DNA of 64,000 nt from BPJU01 sp964425225. Lineage in GTDB: Bacteria > Planctomycetota > Planctomycetia > Pirellulales > Pirellulaceae. The stretch covers positions 1 to 64,000 of the forward strand of contig CAYRMD010000008.1 of the NCBI GenBank assembly GCA_964425225.1. The letters run 5' to 3'. Under the pieces are notes generated by a model. The model was not told the DNA's origin. It saw only the letters and a list, made by a program, of their open reading frames with translations, and searched no databases. The position numbers and the translations under genes are program-made. Positions 45,758 through 55,922 of the stretch are shown piece by piece; positions within the stretch are counted from its first letter, which is position 1, and the number at the start of each line of letters is the position of its first letter.

Positions 45758-47140
45758 GTGAGTCAAAGAATATGGTGCGCCTGCGAGGTGTTGGCGTTTT
45801 TGGCGGTCGTGCTCGTGTGGACGCTCGTTGGACATGCGGCAACGTGGCGAGCCGGCTGGGCACGCCAGAACATTACGCCCGAACAGCCCATGTGGATGGC
45901 CGGCTATAGTGCACGCGATCATGCTGCGGAAGGAAAGCTGACCGATCTCTGGGCAAAAGTGCTGGTGCTCGAACCGCCCGAAGGACAATCCGTTGTTCTA
46001 ATCACACTGGACTTGGTGGGGATCGATCGACAGCTAAGCCTCGATCTATGCAAGGCAATCGAAGACCGATATGGGTTTCCTCGGGCCGCGATCGCTTTTT
46101 GTACATCGCATACCCATACCGGGCCTGTAGTTCGGAGTAACCTCTGGGCGATGCACTACCGACTGTTGGATGCCGAGCAGCGGCAGTTGGTGGATGCCTA
46201 CGCCGAAACTCTGAAGGCCAAAGTGCTGCTGGCCGTCGACCAGGCCGTGGCCGGTCGGGTTGCGTGTCGTGTGCAATGGGGTGTCGGAAAAGCTACGTTC
46301 GCGGTGAATCGTCGCAACAATCGGGAAGCGGAAGTGGTTGAGCTACGCAATCGGGGCCGGCTCGTTGGCCCGGTTGACCATGATGTACCGGTGCTGTCTG
46401 TGCGGGATGAACAAGACAAACTGCGCGTTGTGGTTTTCGGTTACGCTTGTCATGCGACGGTGCTGAGTTTTTACCAGTGGTCAGGCGACTACCCGGGATT
46501 CGCCCAAATGGCTCTGGAACAGATGTTTCCTGGGTGTCAGGCAATGTTTTTTGCCGGTTGTGGAGCCGACCAAAATCCACTGCCGCGTCGCTCCGTTGAG
46601 CTGGCACAGCACTATGGCCAGGAGTTGGCGCGGGCGGTGGCCGACGTTCTCGCAGCGCCGATGGAAGAATTGGGAACGCCGTTAACGTGCCGCTACCAAG
46701 AAATCCCGCTGAAATTCGCCCGCGTCCCACAGAGAGAAGAGCTTCAAAGGGATGCGCAGGCGAAGGACCGCTACGTGGCGGCTCGCGCTCAAATGTGGCT
46801 CGAACGGCTCGACCAAGGGGCTGCGTTGCCAGAGGACTGTCCGTACCCGGTGGCAGTGTGGCGCGTGCCGAATCAGTGGGAGTGGTTTTTCCTGGGTGGT
46901 GAAGTGGTAGTGGATTACGCGCTGCGGATCAAAGCCGAGCGGCATGGCGTGCGCACTTGGGTTGCTGCTTACGCCAATGATGTAATGGCGTATATACCCT
47001 CGCGGCGCGTGTTATTCGAAGGAGGTTATGAAGGGGGCGGTGCGATGGTCTATTACGGATGGCTCGCACCATGGCATGAGTCCTGTGAAGAGCAGATCCT
47101 GGCTGCGGTGCATCGTCTGGCTACAGACGGATCTCGCTGA
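45758..47140 (+). CDS. Neutral/alkaline ceramidase-like exported protein
   Basis: 460 aa, probably secreted or periplasmic: a signal peptide runs from residue 1 to about 30 (IWCACEVLAFLAVVLVWTLVGHAA). The family N-terminal domain follows: RAGWARQNITPEQPMWMAGYS, then FCTSHTHTGP with the zinc-ligand histidines. HAT-V and DYPG motifs follow (YACHATVLSF, GDYPGFAQM). The GTG at 45758 has GAGG seven bases upstream; the in-frame GTG at 45734 adds eight residues. Neutral ceramidase domain proteins hydrolyse ceramide; many bacterial members are of unproved activity. The C-terminal domain is shorter than in characterised ceramidases. Confidence 0.82.
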   Translation: MSQRIWCACEVLAFLAVVLVWTLVGHAATWRAGWARQNITPEQPMWMAGYSARDHAAEGKLTDLWAKVLVLEPPEGQSVVLITLDLVGIDRQLSLDLCKAIEDRYGFPRAAIAFCTSHTHTGPVVRSNLWAMHYRLLDAEQRQLVDAYAETLKAKVLLAVDQAVAGRVACRVQWGVGKATFAVNRRNNREAEVVELRNRGRLVGPVDHDVPVLSVRDEQDKLRVVVFGYACHATVLSFYQWSGDYPGFAQMALEQMFPGCQAMFFAGCGADQNPLPRRSVELAQHYGQELARAVADVLAAPMEELGTPLTCRYQEIPLKFARVPQREELQRDAQAKDRYVAARAQMWLERLDQGAALPEDCPYPVAVWRVPNQWEWFFLGGEVVVDYALRIKAERHGVRTWVAAYANDVMAYIPSRRVLFEGGYEGGGAMVYYGWLAPWHESCEEQILAAVHRLATDGSR

Positions 47141-47326
47141 GAGCTGGTTCCTTCGCGGTCGATCGTGGAATTGGCCAAACTGCCGTATGTGGTCCAAAAG
47201 CCGGAGAGCTTGAACGCACCTTTTTTCGTTTGCTTTGCGCTAGCCCCTTTGCGTCAAACGATTTTCCTGCTAAAGGGCAAAAACTCGAGCCGTGTGATTC
47301 TAGCTACGCCTTGCAATCAGCTTCCG

Positions 47327-49087
47327 TTACGAAGGGGCGCTTTGTTCCGTGGCTGACTCGGAGGGCAGTAGCGGCTTTTCGGCATTGATAGCCAACGCGC
47401 TGAGGGCAGCGACTGCGTAAGCCGTCGCGCAGACCACGAACGCGATGTTCCAGTTGCGGCTGGGACCGATGGCTTGCACCAGCAGCAGTGGCCCGATAGC
47501 CGCGCCCAAATTTCCCCACATATTGGCCCATCCCAGAACGGATGCGACGTGGCGGCCACCGACGTCTTGGGCGTAGGCCCAAGTGGCACCGATACCCAGG
47601 TCGCTGGCGAACGCCACGACAGCGAACAACACGACGCATCCCCACGCGGACGGCTCGAATAGGCACAACAGATAAGCGAACATGGCCAGGAATTTGGCCA
47701 GCCCCATGGGCAACGCTCGCCCCCAGCGTAATCCCAGTTTTCCCACCAGCCAATCGGTCAAACGGCCTCCAAGCACCAGGCCAATGAACCCTACGATTAC
47801 GGGCACCGAGCTCATATAGCCACGCAATTCTACCGGTACCCGGTGTACTTCATCCAAATACCGTGGAAGCCACGTCACGAGGAATATCCAGCCCACGTTG
47901 GTGGCAAACTGCGAAATGCTGTTGCACCACATACTCGGATGAGTTAGCAATGCGCGGATCGGCGCGCCACCGATCTGGCGAGAAGAATCCTGCTTGGGCT
48001 TTCCCGCTATTACTAAGCTTTTCTCCGCGTCGTTACACCACGGGTGATCCTCGGGCCTATTGCGATAGATCAACCAGAACACTAGGGCGATGGGGATTCC
48101 TAACGCGCCGTACGTGAACATTACGGGCCTCCAACCGGATGTGTAAACGCGACGCACCTGGTCTGGAAACAGTGTTTCGATAGCCAGTCGATGTAAACGC
48201 TCACGGTCACTTTGAGAGAAGCTTTCCGGTTCGTTCAACCGTCGCAAGTGCTGCAACAGGCGCCGGCCCTCATTGGGTAATCGTTGTGGGTCGAACACGG
48301 TTTCGGGAATGGGTTGCGACAACAGCCCGTTCAGTACGGCGGCAACTTCTGAAAGTATGGGCGATTTAAGGTCAGCTTCGTGCGTTGCCCAGAATTCGAT
48401 CACCTGCTGTCCTTCGGGGGCAAGCGCGCCGAACAACGTACGGGCAAGACGCAGTTCATAGGTATCCCCAGGTGTTTGGAGAAGCTTGACCCAGTGCTGG
48501 CAAAGTTCCCGGGGGGCGAGAATATCCGATGGCTCAAAATGGCTCCCTCGATCCCTCGGTACGAAAGCCACGATCAACCATGCAGTCAACAGAGGGGCTA
48601 AAGCTCCGCCGGTCCGACCTCCAAGTGCTACAAGACTGCTGGCCAGACCGCGTGATGTCACCGGCACCCAACGCGCTAATATCGCCGCGCTAGCTGGATA
48701 GGCACCGGCTTGAAACATCCCACATACAAAGCGCGCTGTGACCAACATTACGATACCTTGGGCCAATCCCATTACGGCCGTGCAGGCCGACCAACCGACA
48801 ATGTAGACCGCTAATGTAACGCGTCCACCAAAACGATCCGCGAGCCAGCCCGAGGGTACCTGCGTTAAGGCATAACTCCAAAAAAAAGCGCTCATCATCC
48901 ACCCGATTTGGAAGTCGCTAAGTTGCAAATCTTGTTTCATGTACACTTCGGCAAGCGACACACAGAATCGGTCTAAATACAGCAATACCGACATGCTAAC
49001 AGCCGATGCCACAACCAGGTGCCGGATCGAAGTAGGGCGTTGGCTCTTAACAACGCCCGCAGATGGCGCCGAATCGAGCGGTTGCAC
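47327..49087 (-). CDS. MFS transporter with large soluble insert
   Basis: 586-aa major-facilitator transporter, GTG start with GGAG eight bases upstream. First half: LLYLDRFCVSLAEVYMKQDLQLSD, QIGWMMSAFFWSYALTQVPSGWLADRFGGR (motif A), and six helices to about residue 180. A long soluble, helical insert (about 185–340) follows before TM7; typical transporters of this anion:cation or hexuronate group have only about 60 residues there. Second half: helices from about 340 to 560. Substrate probably an organic anion or sugar acid by group. Convergent with the ceramidase-like gene. Confidence 0.85.
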   Translation of the reverse strand: MQPLDSAPSAGVVKSQRPTSIRHLVVASAVSMSVLLYLDRFCVSLAEVYMKQDLQLSDFQIGWMMSAFFWSYALTQVPSGWLADRFGGRVTLAVYIVGWSACTAVMGLAQGIVMLVTARFVCGMFQAGAYPASAAILARWVPVTSRGLASSLVALGGRTGGALAPLLTAWLIVAFVPRDRGSHFEPSDILAPRELCQHWVKLLQTPGDTYELRLARTLFGALAPEGQQVIEFWATHEADLKSPILSEVAAVLNGLLSQPIPETVFDPQRLPNEGRRLLQHLRRLNEPESFSQSDRERLHRLAIETLFPDQVRRVYTSGWRPVMFTYGALGIPIALVFWLIYRNRPEDHPWCNDAEKSLVIAGKPKQDSSRQIGGAPIRALLTHPSMWCNSISQFATNVGWIFLVTWLPRYLDEVHRVPVELRGYMSSVPVIVGFIGLVLGGRLTDWLVGKLGLRWGRALPMGLAKFLAMFAYLLCLFEPSAWGCVVLFAVVAFASDLGIGATWAYAQDVGGRHVASVLGWANMWGNLGAAIGPLLLVQAIGPSRNWNIAFVVCATAYAVAALSALAINAEKPLLPSESATEQSAPS

Positions 49088-49775
49088 TCTACGAGCTCCT
49101 TATGATGAAACGAACGACACCCGTGGGCTTGATGCCGAAGGTGATCGTGCAGTAAGAACGTCGCTGATTTTCGCCGTCTATCGAGCGACGCGCCGTTGCA
49201 GGTCCGCACCAACGATACTCAATTGTTCCTGCCCGGATTCGTGCTATTATTCCCTGCGTATTTATCACACAAACAGGCGGAAAAACCAAGACTTTCATGC
49301 ACGCTGCTGTAACTACCTTCCGTCACTAGTCATGGCCAGTGCGCCGTAGGGCTTGTGCACGATATGCTTTGTTTATTGCCGAAAAGAAGCGTTTTTGGCG
49401 AAGTTCAACGGCCCATAGGGACTCATCTGGTGTCCGGCAGCTGGGCCGACGGCGGGACTTTATGAGCCAGGGATGGTTTAAGTACTTTAAAGTTCTAGTG
49501 GTTGAGCTGTGGTATGACGGAACTTGTCGAGTGTGTACATGGGAATACGAGCCATGACAGCGGAGAGCCTTCCTCGCGTGGATTGCTTCAAAGACACCCG
49601 ACCCCTATCCGACACGGTAAGTAGCCACGGCCTGGAGAAGCATATCCCTCTGGGAAAAGGTGGCAGGAAGCACTATGGTAATGGTCTTGAGGAACGCTTC
49701 TAACATTGAGCCTTGTATTGTTTCGCGAGTTGTCATTACCCGTTCCGGTTTGGTCTTAATATGAGGTTGTACGGC
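49088..49775. other. Intergenic region between MFS and giant cytochrome genes
   Basis: About 690 bp shared by divergent genes. A short frame at 49339–49557 ends VVELWYDGTCRVCTWEYEP, which recalls the DxxCxxC start of DCC-type thiol-disulfide proteins, but it stops at once, so a gene fragment or chance match. No other structure found. Confidence 0.45.
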
Positions 49776-52700
49776 ATGAGACGAGTAGTGCATTCGCCAG
49801 GCCGCGTCGTTCTGCAATTGTTGTTTTTCAGTGGATGGCTGATTGGCGGGCAGTGTGCAACAGGATGGCAGCCTGCGCTAGAAACCGAACCTCAGCGGGA
49901 TTCCGCGTCGATTCGTGTGCTGTTCTTAGGGGACCGTGGGCATCATCGACCTAGAGCGCGCTTCGAGCAAATTCAACCCTATCTGGCGGCGCGCCGAATC
50001 GAATTGGAATACACCGAGCGGGTAAGCGATTTGAGCTTGGAGAATCTAAAGTGCTATGACGTGCTTCTAGTCTATGCAAATATCGATCGGCTGGAGGACA
50101 CTCCAGCCCAAGCAATTCTTCAGTATGTAGCCGAAGGTGGCGGGTATGTACCCGTCCATTGTGCGTCGTATTGTTTTCGTAATCAGCTAGCGCTCGTGAA
50201 GCTGTTGGGAGCGCAGTTTTTGCGGCACGGAACCGGGACGTTTCGCACGATTCTAGCGCAACCGGAACATCCGATTCTGAAGCATTTTGGCGGATTTGAA
50301 AGTTGGGATGAGACGTATGTTCATCATTTGCACAACGAGCAAGACCGGACGGTATTAGAGTATCGTGTCGAGGGTGAACATCGTGAGCCATGGACGTGGG
50401 TGCGCACACACGGAAAAGGGCGTGTGTTCTATACCGCATGGGGGCACGATGAGCGCACCTGGGGGCACCCGGGCTTCCACAATCTCTTGGAACGCGGCAT
50501 TCGCTGGGCTGCCGGTCGGGATCCGCAAGTGGCCTTCCCGTTTTTTGAAGATCGTCAGCCGCCCAGTGTGACCATGCGATTGCTACCGGAAAACTTGCCT
50601 CCTTTTGAGTATATCGATGTCGGGGCGCGCATCCCCAACTATCGACCGGGGCGCGCGTGGGGCGAACAGGGTGAGCCCTTTCGATGGATGCAAAAACCAC
50701 TCGGTGCCTCCGAGTCGATGCGGCACATGGTGGTCCCCGAAGGATTTCGAGTGGAACTTTTCGCGTCCGAGCCCGATATCCAAGGCAAACCGATCGCGAT
50801 GACGTGGGACGAACGCGGCCGGCTCTGGCTGGCTGAAACGGTGGATTATCCGAACGATCTGCAACCACAAGGTCAAGGCAATGACCGTATCCGCATTTGC
50901 GAGGATACGGACGGCGATGGCCGCGCGGACAAATTCACCGTGTTCGCCGAACGGCTTAGCATCCCGACGAGTATCGCGTTTGCTCGCGGCGGCGTTATTG
51001 TCCAAGCCGGGACAGAGACGTTGTTTCTCGAAGACCTCGACCGGGATGACCGTGCGGATCGAACGACGGTGCTTTTTAGCGGGTGGAATATGCAAGACAC
51101 GCACGGTGGCGTGAGCAATTTCCAGTATGGTTTGGACAACTGGATCTGGGCCATGCAGGGTTACAACTTTAGCCGCCCCACGGTACAAGGTCGTCCCCAT
51201 CAGGGATTTCGTATGGGCTTTTTTCGATTCCGTCCGGACGGTTCGGAAATCGAGTTTATCCGCTCGACGGACAACAATACTTGGGGTTTAGGGATCTCCG
51301 AGGAAGGCATCATTTTCGGTTCAACTGCCAACCGCAATCCGAGTGTGTACATGCCGATCCCGAACCGTTACTACGAATCGGTGCGTGGTTGGCGTCCCTC
51401 GTTAGTCCTAGGAACGATTGCCGACACATACTTGTTCAAACCGATTACCGACAAAGTGCGGCAGGTGGATCAATTTGGCGGCTATACGGCAGGTGCTGGC
51501 CATGCCCTGTACACGGCACGCAGTTATCCTGAGGAATTCTGGAATCGAGTGGCCTTTGTGTGTGAGCCCACCGGGCATCTGGTTGGTACGTTTGTTTTGT
51601 CGCGAGTCGGCAGTGATTATCGATCGACCAGTCCGTTCAATTTGGTGGCCAGTGACGACGAGTGGACAGCACCGATCATGGCGGAAGTTGGACCAGACGG
51701 ACAGGTGTGGGTGATCGACTGGTACAACTATATCGTGCAACACAATCCGACTCCGCGCGGCTTTCGTACGGGCCGTGGGAATGCCTACGAATCGGAACTT
51801 CGCGACAAGAAGCATGGGCGCATTTATCGGATCGTCTACGAACACGCTCCGCCATACGAACCGATCAACCTGGTAGAGGCTTCTGTTGAGACGTTGGTGG
51901 CTACCTTGCGGCATCCAACCATGTTGTGGCGCAAGCATGCACAACGATTGCTTGTCGAACGCGGACGGCTGGATGTCGTGCCGGCACTTTTAGAGTTGGT
52001 GCAAGACTCATCGGTTGACGCCATTGGTTTGAATGTGGGAGCAATCCATGCCTTGTGGACGCTCAAAGGATTGGGAGTATTAGAAGGCGAGCATGCAGCG
52101 GTCAATCAGGTGGTTTACGCGGCGCTAGGGCATCCGTCGCCGGGAGTTCGCCGCAATGCAATACAAGTATTGCCGCGAACGTCAGAATCGGTGGAACGGC
52201 TTGTGGAAGCTGATTTGCTGCGCGACCCCGATGCGCAGGTCCGATTAGCGGCTTTGTTGGCCTTAGCAGACTTGCCCCCCGACGCCCGAGCCGCCCGCAC
52301 ACTAGCGGGATTAATCGGTACGGTGTGGATTGCCGATCGTTGGTTGAATGATGCTGCGACCGCGGCGGCTGCGCACCAAGCGACCGAGTTCTTAGCGGCG
52401 GTATTGGAACGAACTGCGTTGGATGAGCGTTCCTTGGAATTGGTGCGGGTTGTCGCGGAACACGTCGTACGCGGCGACGAACATGCGTGGCTTGTCGCTT
52501 TCGTGCCACGTCTTGCCGATGCCGAGCCGTCGGTTGCCGAAGCAATCCTACGAGGTTTTGCGGCTGGTTGGCCACGCAATGCAACACCGCTCGTCGGTTG
52601 GGATCAGGAAGCCGATAGGCATGTCGAACGCCTCTTCGAACGACTGCAGCCGTCGGCTCGAGGTTTACTGATACGCTTAGCCCAACAGTGGGGAAGTCAG

Positions 52701-54230
52701 GTGCTGGGACAACACGTGCAACGGATTCGCCAGGAGCTGCTGGCTCAACTGGACGACACGACACTGGATGCCGAACGCCGAGTAGCAGCGGCAAACGAAT
52801 ATGCTGCTTTCGCATCGCAAGACCCAGAAGCGCTTAGCGCATTGTTGGAACGCCTTGAACCGCGTCTTCCTCCGGCTATCGCGCTAGGTATCGTGCGCGC
52901 ACTGGCACGTACCGAGTCTCCGCGTACGGCCAGCTTACTGATCGATCGCTTTCCAACACTCACTCCGGAGCTTCGGGCAACGGCGGTCGGGGCCCTTCTG
53001 TCGCGTTCCGAATGGTCGCTGGCCCTGCTCAATGCCATCGAACAAGGCGTGGTTCAGTGGACAGAATTGTCACTGGATCAACGCCAGTCGCTGGCCACCC
53101 ATCCGCAAGAAGTTATACGGCGCAAGGCGACCGCCCTGTTGGAACGGGGAGGCGCCTTACCTAGCCCGGACCGGCAACGCGTTCTAGACGAATGGGCTAG
53201 CGTAGCCGAACGACCCGGTAATGCGGTCGTAGGAAAAGAGGTGTTCAAGAAACATTGTGCCAAGTGTCATGTCCACTCCGGTGAGGGAACACGCATTGGC
53301 CCAGACCTGACCGGAATGGCTGTACATCCGAAGCATGAGCTGTTGACCCATATTCTCGATCCGAATCGCAGTGTGGAAGGAAACTTCCGGATCTATACCG
53401 TAGTGACCAAAGATGGCTTGGTGCTGCAAGGTCTTTTGGCGTCCGAGTCTCAAACGACTCTGGAGTTGTTCGATACCGAAGGCAAAAAGCTCACGGTGTT
53501 GCGCGAGGATGTCGAACAACTGGTGGCGTCCAATAAATCGTTGATGCCCGAGGGTTTCGAAAAACAGATCACGCAGGAAGAAATGAGTCACCTGTTGGCT
53601 TTTCTCACCGCGCGTGGAAAATTCGTCCCCTTAGATCTCTCGAAAGTAGCCACTGTACCGAGCGATCAGGGAATGTTTTACAGCCGTGAAGCCGATGTAG
53701 AACGTTTGATTTTTCCCGATTGGCAACCCAAAGTGTTCCGCGGAATTCCGTTCCACGTGATTGACCCGAATGGCGGGCGGCGCCCGAATGTTGTGCTGTT
53801 TTATTCACCGCAAGGCTCTATCCCGCCGCAAATGCCGCGGCGCGTCGAGCTGCCATGTCATATGCCCGTTAAGGCGATCCATATGCTGAGTGGTGTGAGC
53901 GGTTGGGGATTTCCGTATAGCCGGCAGCGCGAAGTCGCGTTAATTGTGCGTCTCCACTATACCGACGGCCAAACCGAAGAGCATCCGCTGCGCAATGGGG
54001 AGCATTTTGCTGACTACATTCGACGCGTCGATGTGCCAAATTCGGAGTTCGCCTTTGCGTTGCGAAATCAGCAAATTCGCTACTTAGCCGTTGTGCCCAT
54101 GCGCAAAGAGACCATCAACAAGATCGAGCTCGTTAAGGGCCCCGATGCGTCAGCGCCCATCGTAATGGCGATCACGTTGGAAACGTTTCAAGATCAGGTG
54201 GCCGATGTCGCCGTGGGAGCTAGCCCGTAA
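49776..54230 (+). CDS. Giant ThuA–dehydrogenase–HEAT–cytochrome c protein 2
   Basis: 1484 aa, periplasmic: signal peptide MRRVVHSPGRVVLQLLFFSG with cleavage near Ala28. Domain order: ThuA-like sugar-metabolism domain (about 45–245, VLFLGDRGHHRP … GGGYVPVHCASYC … VFYTAWGHDERTWGHPG), the PVC dehydrogenase beta-propeller-like domain (about 310–690, PEGFRVELFASEPDIQGKP, TDGDGRADKF), HEAT-like repeats (about 700–1130), a heme c domain with CAKCH at 1161–1165, and an extra C-terminal beta domain (about 1290–1475) resembling a carbohydrate-binding NPCBM-like fold. GAGG lies nine bases before ATG 49776. It may act on sugars, oxidising them with electron transfer to the heme; the target is unknown. 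A monocistronic unit. Confidence 0.85.
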   Translation: MRRVVHSPGRVVLQLLFFSGWLIGGQCATGWQPALETEPQRDSASIRVLFLGDRGHHRPRARFEQIQPYLAARRIELEYTERVSDLSLENLKCYDVLLVYANIDRLEDTPAQAILQYVAEGGGYVPVHCASYCFRNQLALVKLLGAQFLRHGTGTFRTILAQPEHPILKHFGGFESWDETYVHHLHNEQDRTVLEYRVEGEHREPWTWVRTHGKGRVFYTAWGHDERTWGHPGFHNLLERGIRWAAGRDPQVAFPFFEDRQPPSVTMRLLPENLPPFEYIDVGARIPNYRPGRAWGEQGEPFRWMQKPLGASESMRHMVVPEGFRVELFASEPDIQGKPIAMTWDERGRLWLAETVDYPNDLQPQGQGNDRIRICEDTDGDGRADKFTVFAERLSIPTSIAFARGGVIVQAGTETLFLEDLDRDDRADRTTVLFSGWNMQDTHGGVSNFQYGLDNWIWAMQGYNFSRPTVQGRPHQGFRMGFFRFRPDGSEIEFIRSTDNNTWGLGISEEGIIFGSTANRNPSVYMPIPNRYYESVRGWRPSLVLGTIADTYLFKPITDKVRQVDQFGGYTAGAGHALYTARSYPEEFWNRVAFVCEPTGHLVGTFVLSRVGSDYRSTSPFNLVASDDEWTAPIMAEVGPDGQVWVIDWYNYIVQHNPTPRGFRTGRGNAYESELRDKKHGRIYRIVYEHAPPYEPINLVEASVETLVATLRHPTMLWRKHAQRLLVERGRLDVVPALLELVQDSSVDAIGLNVGAIHALWTLKGLGVLEGEHAAVNQVVYAALGHPSPGVRRNAIQVLPRTSESVERLVEADLLRDPDAQVRLAALLALADLPPDARAARTLAGLIGTVWIADRWLNDAATAAAAHQATEFLAAVLERTALDERSLELVRVVAEHVVRGDEHAWLVAFVPRLADAEPSVAEAILRGFAAGWPRNATPLVGWDQEADRHVERLFERLQPSARGLLIRLAQQWGSQVLGQHVQRIRQELLAQLDDTTLDAERRVAAANEYAAFASQDPEALSALLERLEPRLPPAIALGIVRALARTESPRTASLLIDRFPTLTPELRATAVGALLSRSEWSLALLNAIEQGVVQWTELSLDQRQSLATHPQEVIRRKATALLERGGALPSPDRQRVLDEWASVAERPGNAVVGKEVFKKHCAKCHVHSGEGTRIGPDLTGMAVHPKHELLTHILDPNRSVEGNFRIYTVVTKDGLVLQGLLASESQTTLELFDTEGKKLTVLREDVEQLVASNKSLMPEGFEKQITQEEMSHLLAFLTARGKFVPLDLSKVATVPSDQGMFYSREADVERLIFPDWQPKVFRGIPFHVIDPNGGRRPNVVLFYSPQGSIPPQMPRRVELPCHMPVKAIHMLSGVSGWGFPYSRQREVALIVRLHYTDGQTEEHPLRNGEHFADYIRRVDVPNSEFAFALRNQQIRYLAVVPMRKETINKIELVKGPDASAPIVMAITLETFQDQVADVAVGASP

Positions 54231-54246
54231 GGGTGCTGTTGGAAGG

Positions 54247-54280
54247 GTTTAACACAAAGGTGCTAAGGCGCTTAGGCGCA
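54247..54280 (+). repeat. Dispersed GCAAAGGCGC-type repeat
   Basis: TTTAACACAAAGGTGCTAAGG and CGCTTAGGCGCA follow one another, a degenerate tandem of AAGGCGC units. It matches the copy at 54496–54522 and the arms at 56086–56189. Such short intergenic repeats occur in many bacterial genomes; the function is unknown. Confidence 0.65.
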
Positions 54281-54495
54281 TGGAAAAAAGTAGTCGCAAT
54301 TTGAGTGACGGAATAGCTAAAAAACCGCTGTTTTTAGGCGACGAAGGATTCCGTGGGCGCTTGGCTCTGCTCGTGTCGGCATTCGAAGAAGTTCCCCGGC
54401 CGGGCATAGCGCTGCCCAAAGAGGGTTTTATGGAAATAGGTGCGATCCAACTTTTCTCCCGGGAACCGTCAAGCAGCAACCGTAGCGGCTCGTGC

Positions 54496-54522
54496 GCTTC
54501 AACGCAAAGGCGCCAAGGCGCT
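54496..54522 (+). repeat. Dispersed GCAAAGGCGC-type repeat
   Basis: GCTTCAACGCAAAGGCGCCA then AGGCGCT: the same pattern as at 54247–54280, with 216 bp between the copies and identical orientation. Core CAAAGGCGCCAAGGCGC is shared with one-base changes. Confidence 0.65.
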
Positions 54523-54629
54523 AGAAAGATGACCTCCGCGCATCCATCGACTAACTGAGCTTTAGAGTCTTTCCCTAGCGACGGTTTGGCGAGAGCCTAC
54601 CTACAATCAAGAAGCACACCAAGACGTCT

Positions 54630-55922
54630 TTAGTATCCGAGGCCGGCGCGCAGCATGATCGTATCCCGGACGGTGAAACTGTCCTCAGGTCGGCGCACGT
54701 AAATAACCTCGCGCTCCGTTACCCACGCCACTTCGATGAAGCCGAACCGGCGGCGCTCCCGAAATAGCTCGCTGCTTCCCCACTCGATACCCCCGATCAG
54801 TCGGATATCGTTGTAGTCAAATCGGTCCGAGCCCCCGTCCACAAACCGCTCGATCGTCCAAGCGTTTCCCCCATATTCGCCCGTGACGTAGCACCAGACA
54901 TCCTGATTGCCCAGCGTAGTTACATAGCGGGCGAATTTCGGTTGCGGAATGATGATTTCCAGGCGTGTTTGGGGATTGGGTTCCCATAAGAACCCGCCGG
55001 CTGGCACCAGTTTGATCTTGTTGCGATCTAAATACGCTGCACCCAGCTTCATGGTGAAGGTAGGAGTTAACCGTACCCGAAATAGTCCTAGGCCCTGAAT
55101 GCGAAAACTATCTGTGGTCAACGTGTCAAAGTCGGTCCATAATCCGAGCCGTACACCAACTTCCGCACCAAACAGGCGTGTGGGATCGGATTGCCAGAAG
55201 TTATCCAAGTAACCAGCATACGTTTGCCCCGGCAAATCGGCACCGGGTGGAAAGTCGGGTCCAGCAGGACCTTCCCAAAGGTTCAAGGAAAACGAAGGGG
55301 CAATATAAAGCGGTTGCGTTGAATAGAGGAACTCAGGAAATGTCAATACCACGGACACATCCGTTTCGTTAACGTCCAGTTCGCGACCTTCGTCTCCGAT
55401 CAGCCAGCCGTGTCGTGCACGTGGACCTTGAAGAAACCGAAGGGGAGTGCCGACGATCTGTCCTTGCGGCGTAATCCAACCTCCCAGCCCATTGGGAAAG
55501 AGCGACGGTGGGATCGTGCCCATTGCAGTTGACGCGCCCCCCGGTGCAGTACCCGTCAAAGGAGACGTGACCGTTGCACCAGTAGATGGGGTCGCCGCAC
55601 CGGTGCCATAAAACGGAGCAGCCGGAACGGTCCCACTTCCGCTCCATGGAAGTAGCGAGCTACCCGGAGCGGTCGAATAGGGGTCAAAGGTCGGCGGCCC
55701 AAGGCTCGATCCGCTCCAACCACCGGATGGCAATGTTGTCAGTGGACCCGGTCCCGGAGTTGCAGTGGAAGAAGCCGTGTCGCCTGGGGGTTGAACGGAG
55801 GTATTGGGTTGCGACGGTAAACGCGTTTGAAGCTGAGCCCAGACCGGTTCAGTCCACAGCGAGGCCAGAAATACGGCCACGACCTGAAAAGCCCATCGAA
55901 TTACTTCCCGGTAGCTTCGCAT
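54630..55922 (-). CDS. Exported outer-membrane beta-barrel protein
   Basis: 430 aa. A signal peptide (residues 1–30, hydrophobic VVAVFLASLWTEPVWA) precedes a low-complexity Pro/Ser/Thr/Gly linker (about 35–140). The C-terminal two thirds (about 175–430) is a set of alternating amphipathic beta strands, such as LYIAPSFSLNLWEG, LFGAEVGVRLGLWTDF and GFIEVAWVTEREVIYVRR, ending in LRAGLGY with the terminal aromatic residue typical of outer-membrane barrels. Function unknown; a porin-like or assembly role in the outer membrane is inferred. The start is the ATG at 55922; in-frame ATGs at 55955 and 55973 would lengthen a cytosolic leader. Confidence 0.75.
   Translation of the reverse strand: MRSYREVIRWAFQVVAVFLASLWTEPVWAQLQTRLPSQPNTSVQPPGDTASSTATPGPGPLTTLPSGGWSGSSLGPPTFDPYSTAPGSSLLPWSGSGTVPAAPFYGTGAATPSTGATVTSPLTGTAPGGASTAMGTIPPSLFPNGLGGWITPQGQIVGTPLRFLQGPRARHGWLIGDEGRELDVNETDVSVVLTFPEFLYSTQPLYIAPSFSLNLWEGPAGPDFPPGADLPGQTYAGYLDNFWQSDPTRLFGAEVGVRLGLWTDFDTLTTDSFRIQGLGLFRVRLTPTFTMKLGAAYLDRNKIKLVPAGGFLWEPNPQTRLEIIIPQPKFARYVTTLGNQDVWCYVTGEYGGNAWTIERFVDGGSDRFDYNDIRLIGGIEWGSSELFRERRRFGFIEVAWVTEREVIYVRRPEDSFTVRDTIMLRAGLGY

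Larger units (their letters stand above)
54231..54629. other. Intergenic region with two dispersed repeats
   Basis: About 400 bp between convergent genes, with no credible coding frame. It contains two related repeat copies in the same orientation (54247–54280 and 54496–54522) sharing a CAAAGGYGCYAAGGCGC core. No strong terminator hairpin with T-run for either neighbour was found, so transcription endings may rely on Rho or lie within the repeats. Confidence 0.6.
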
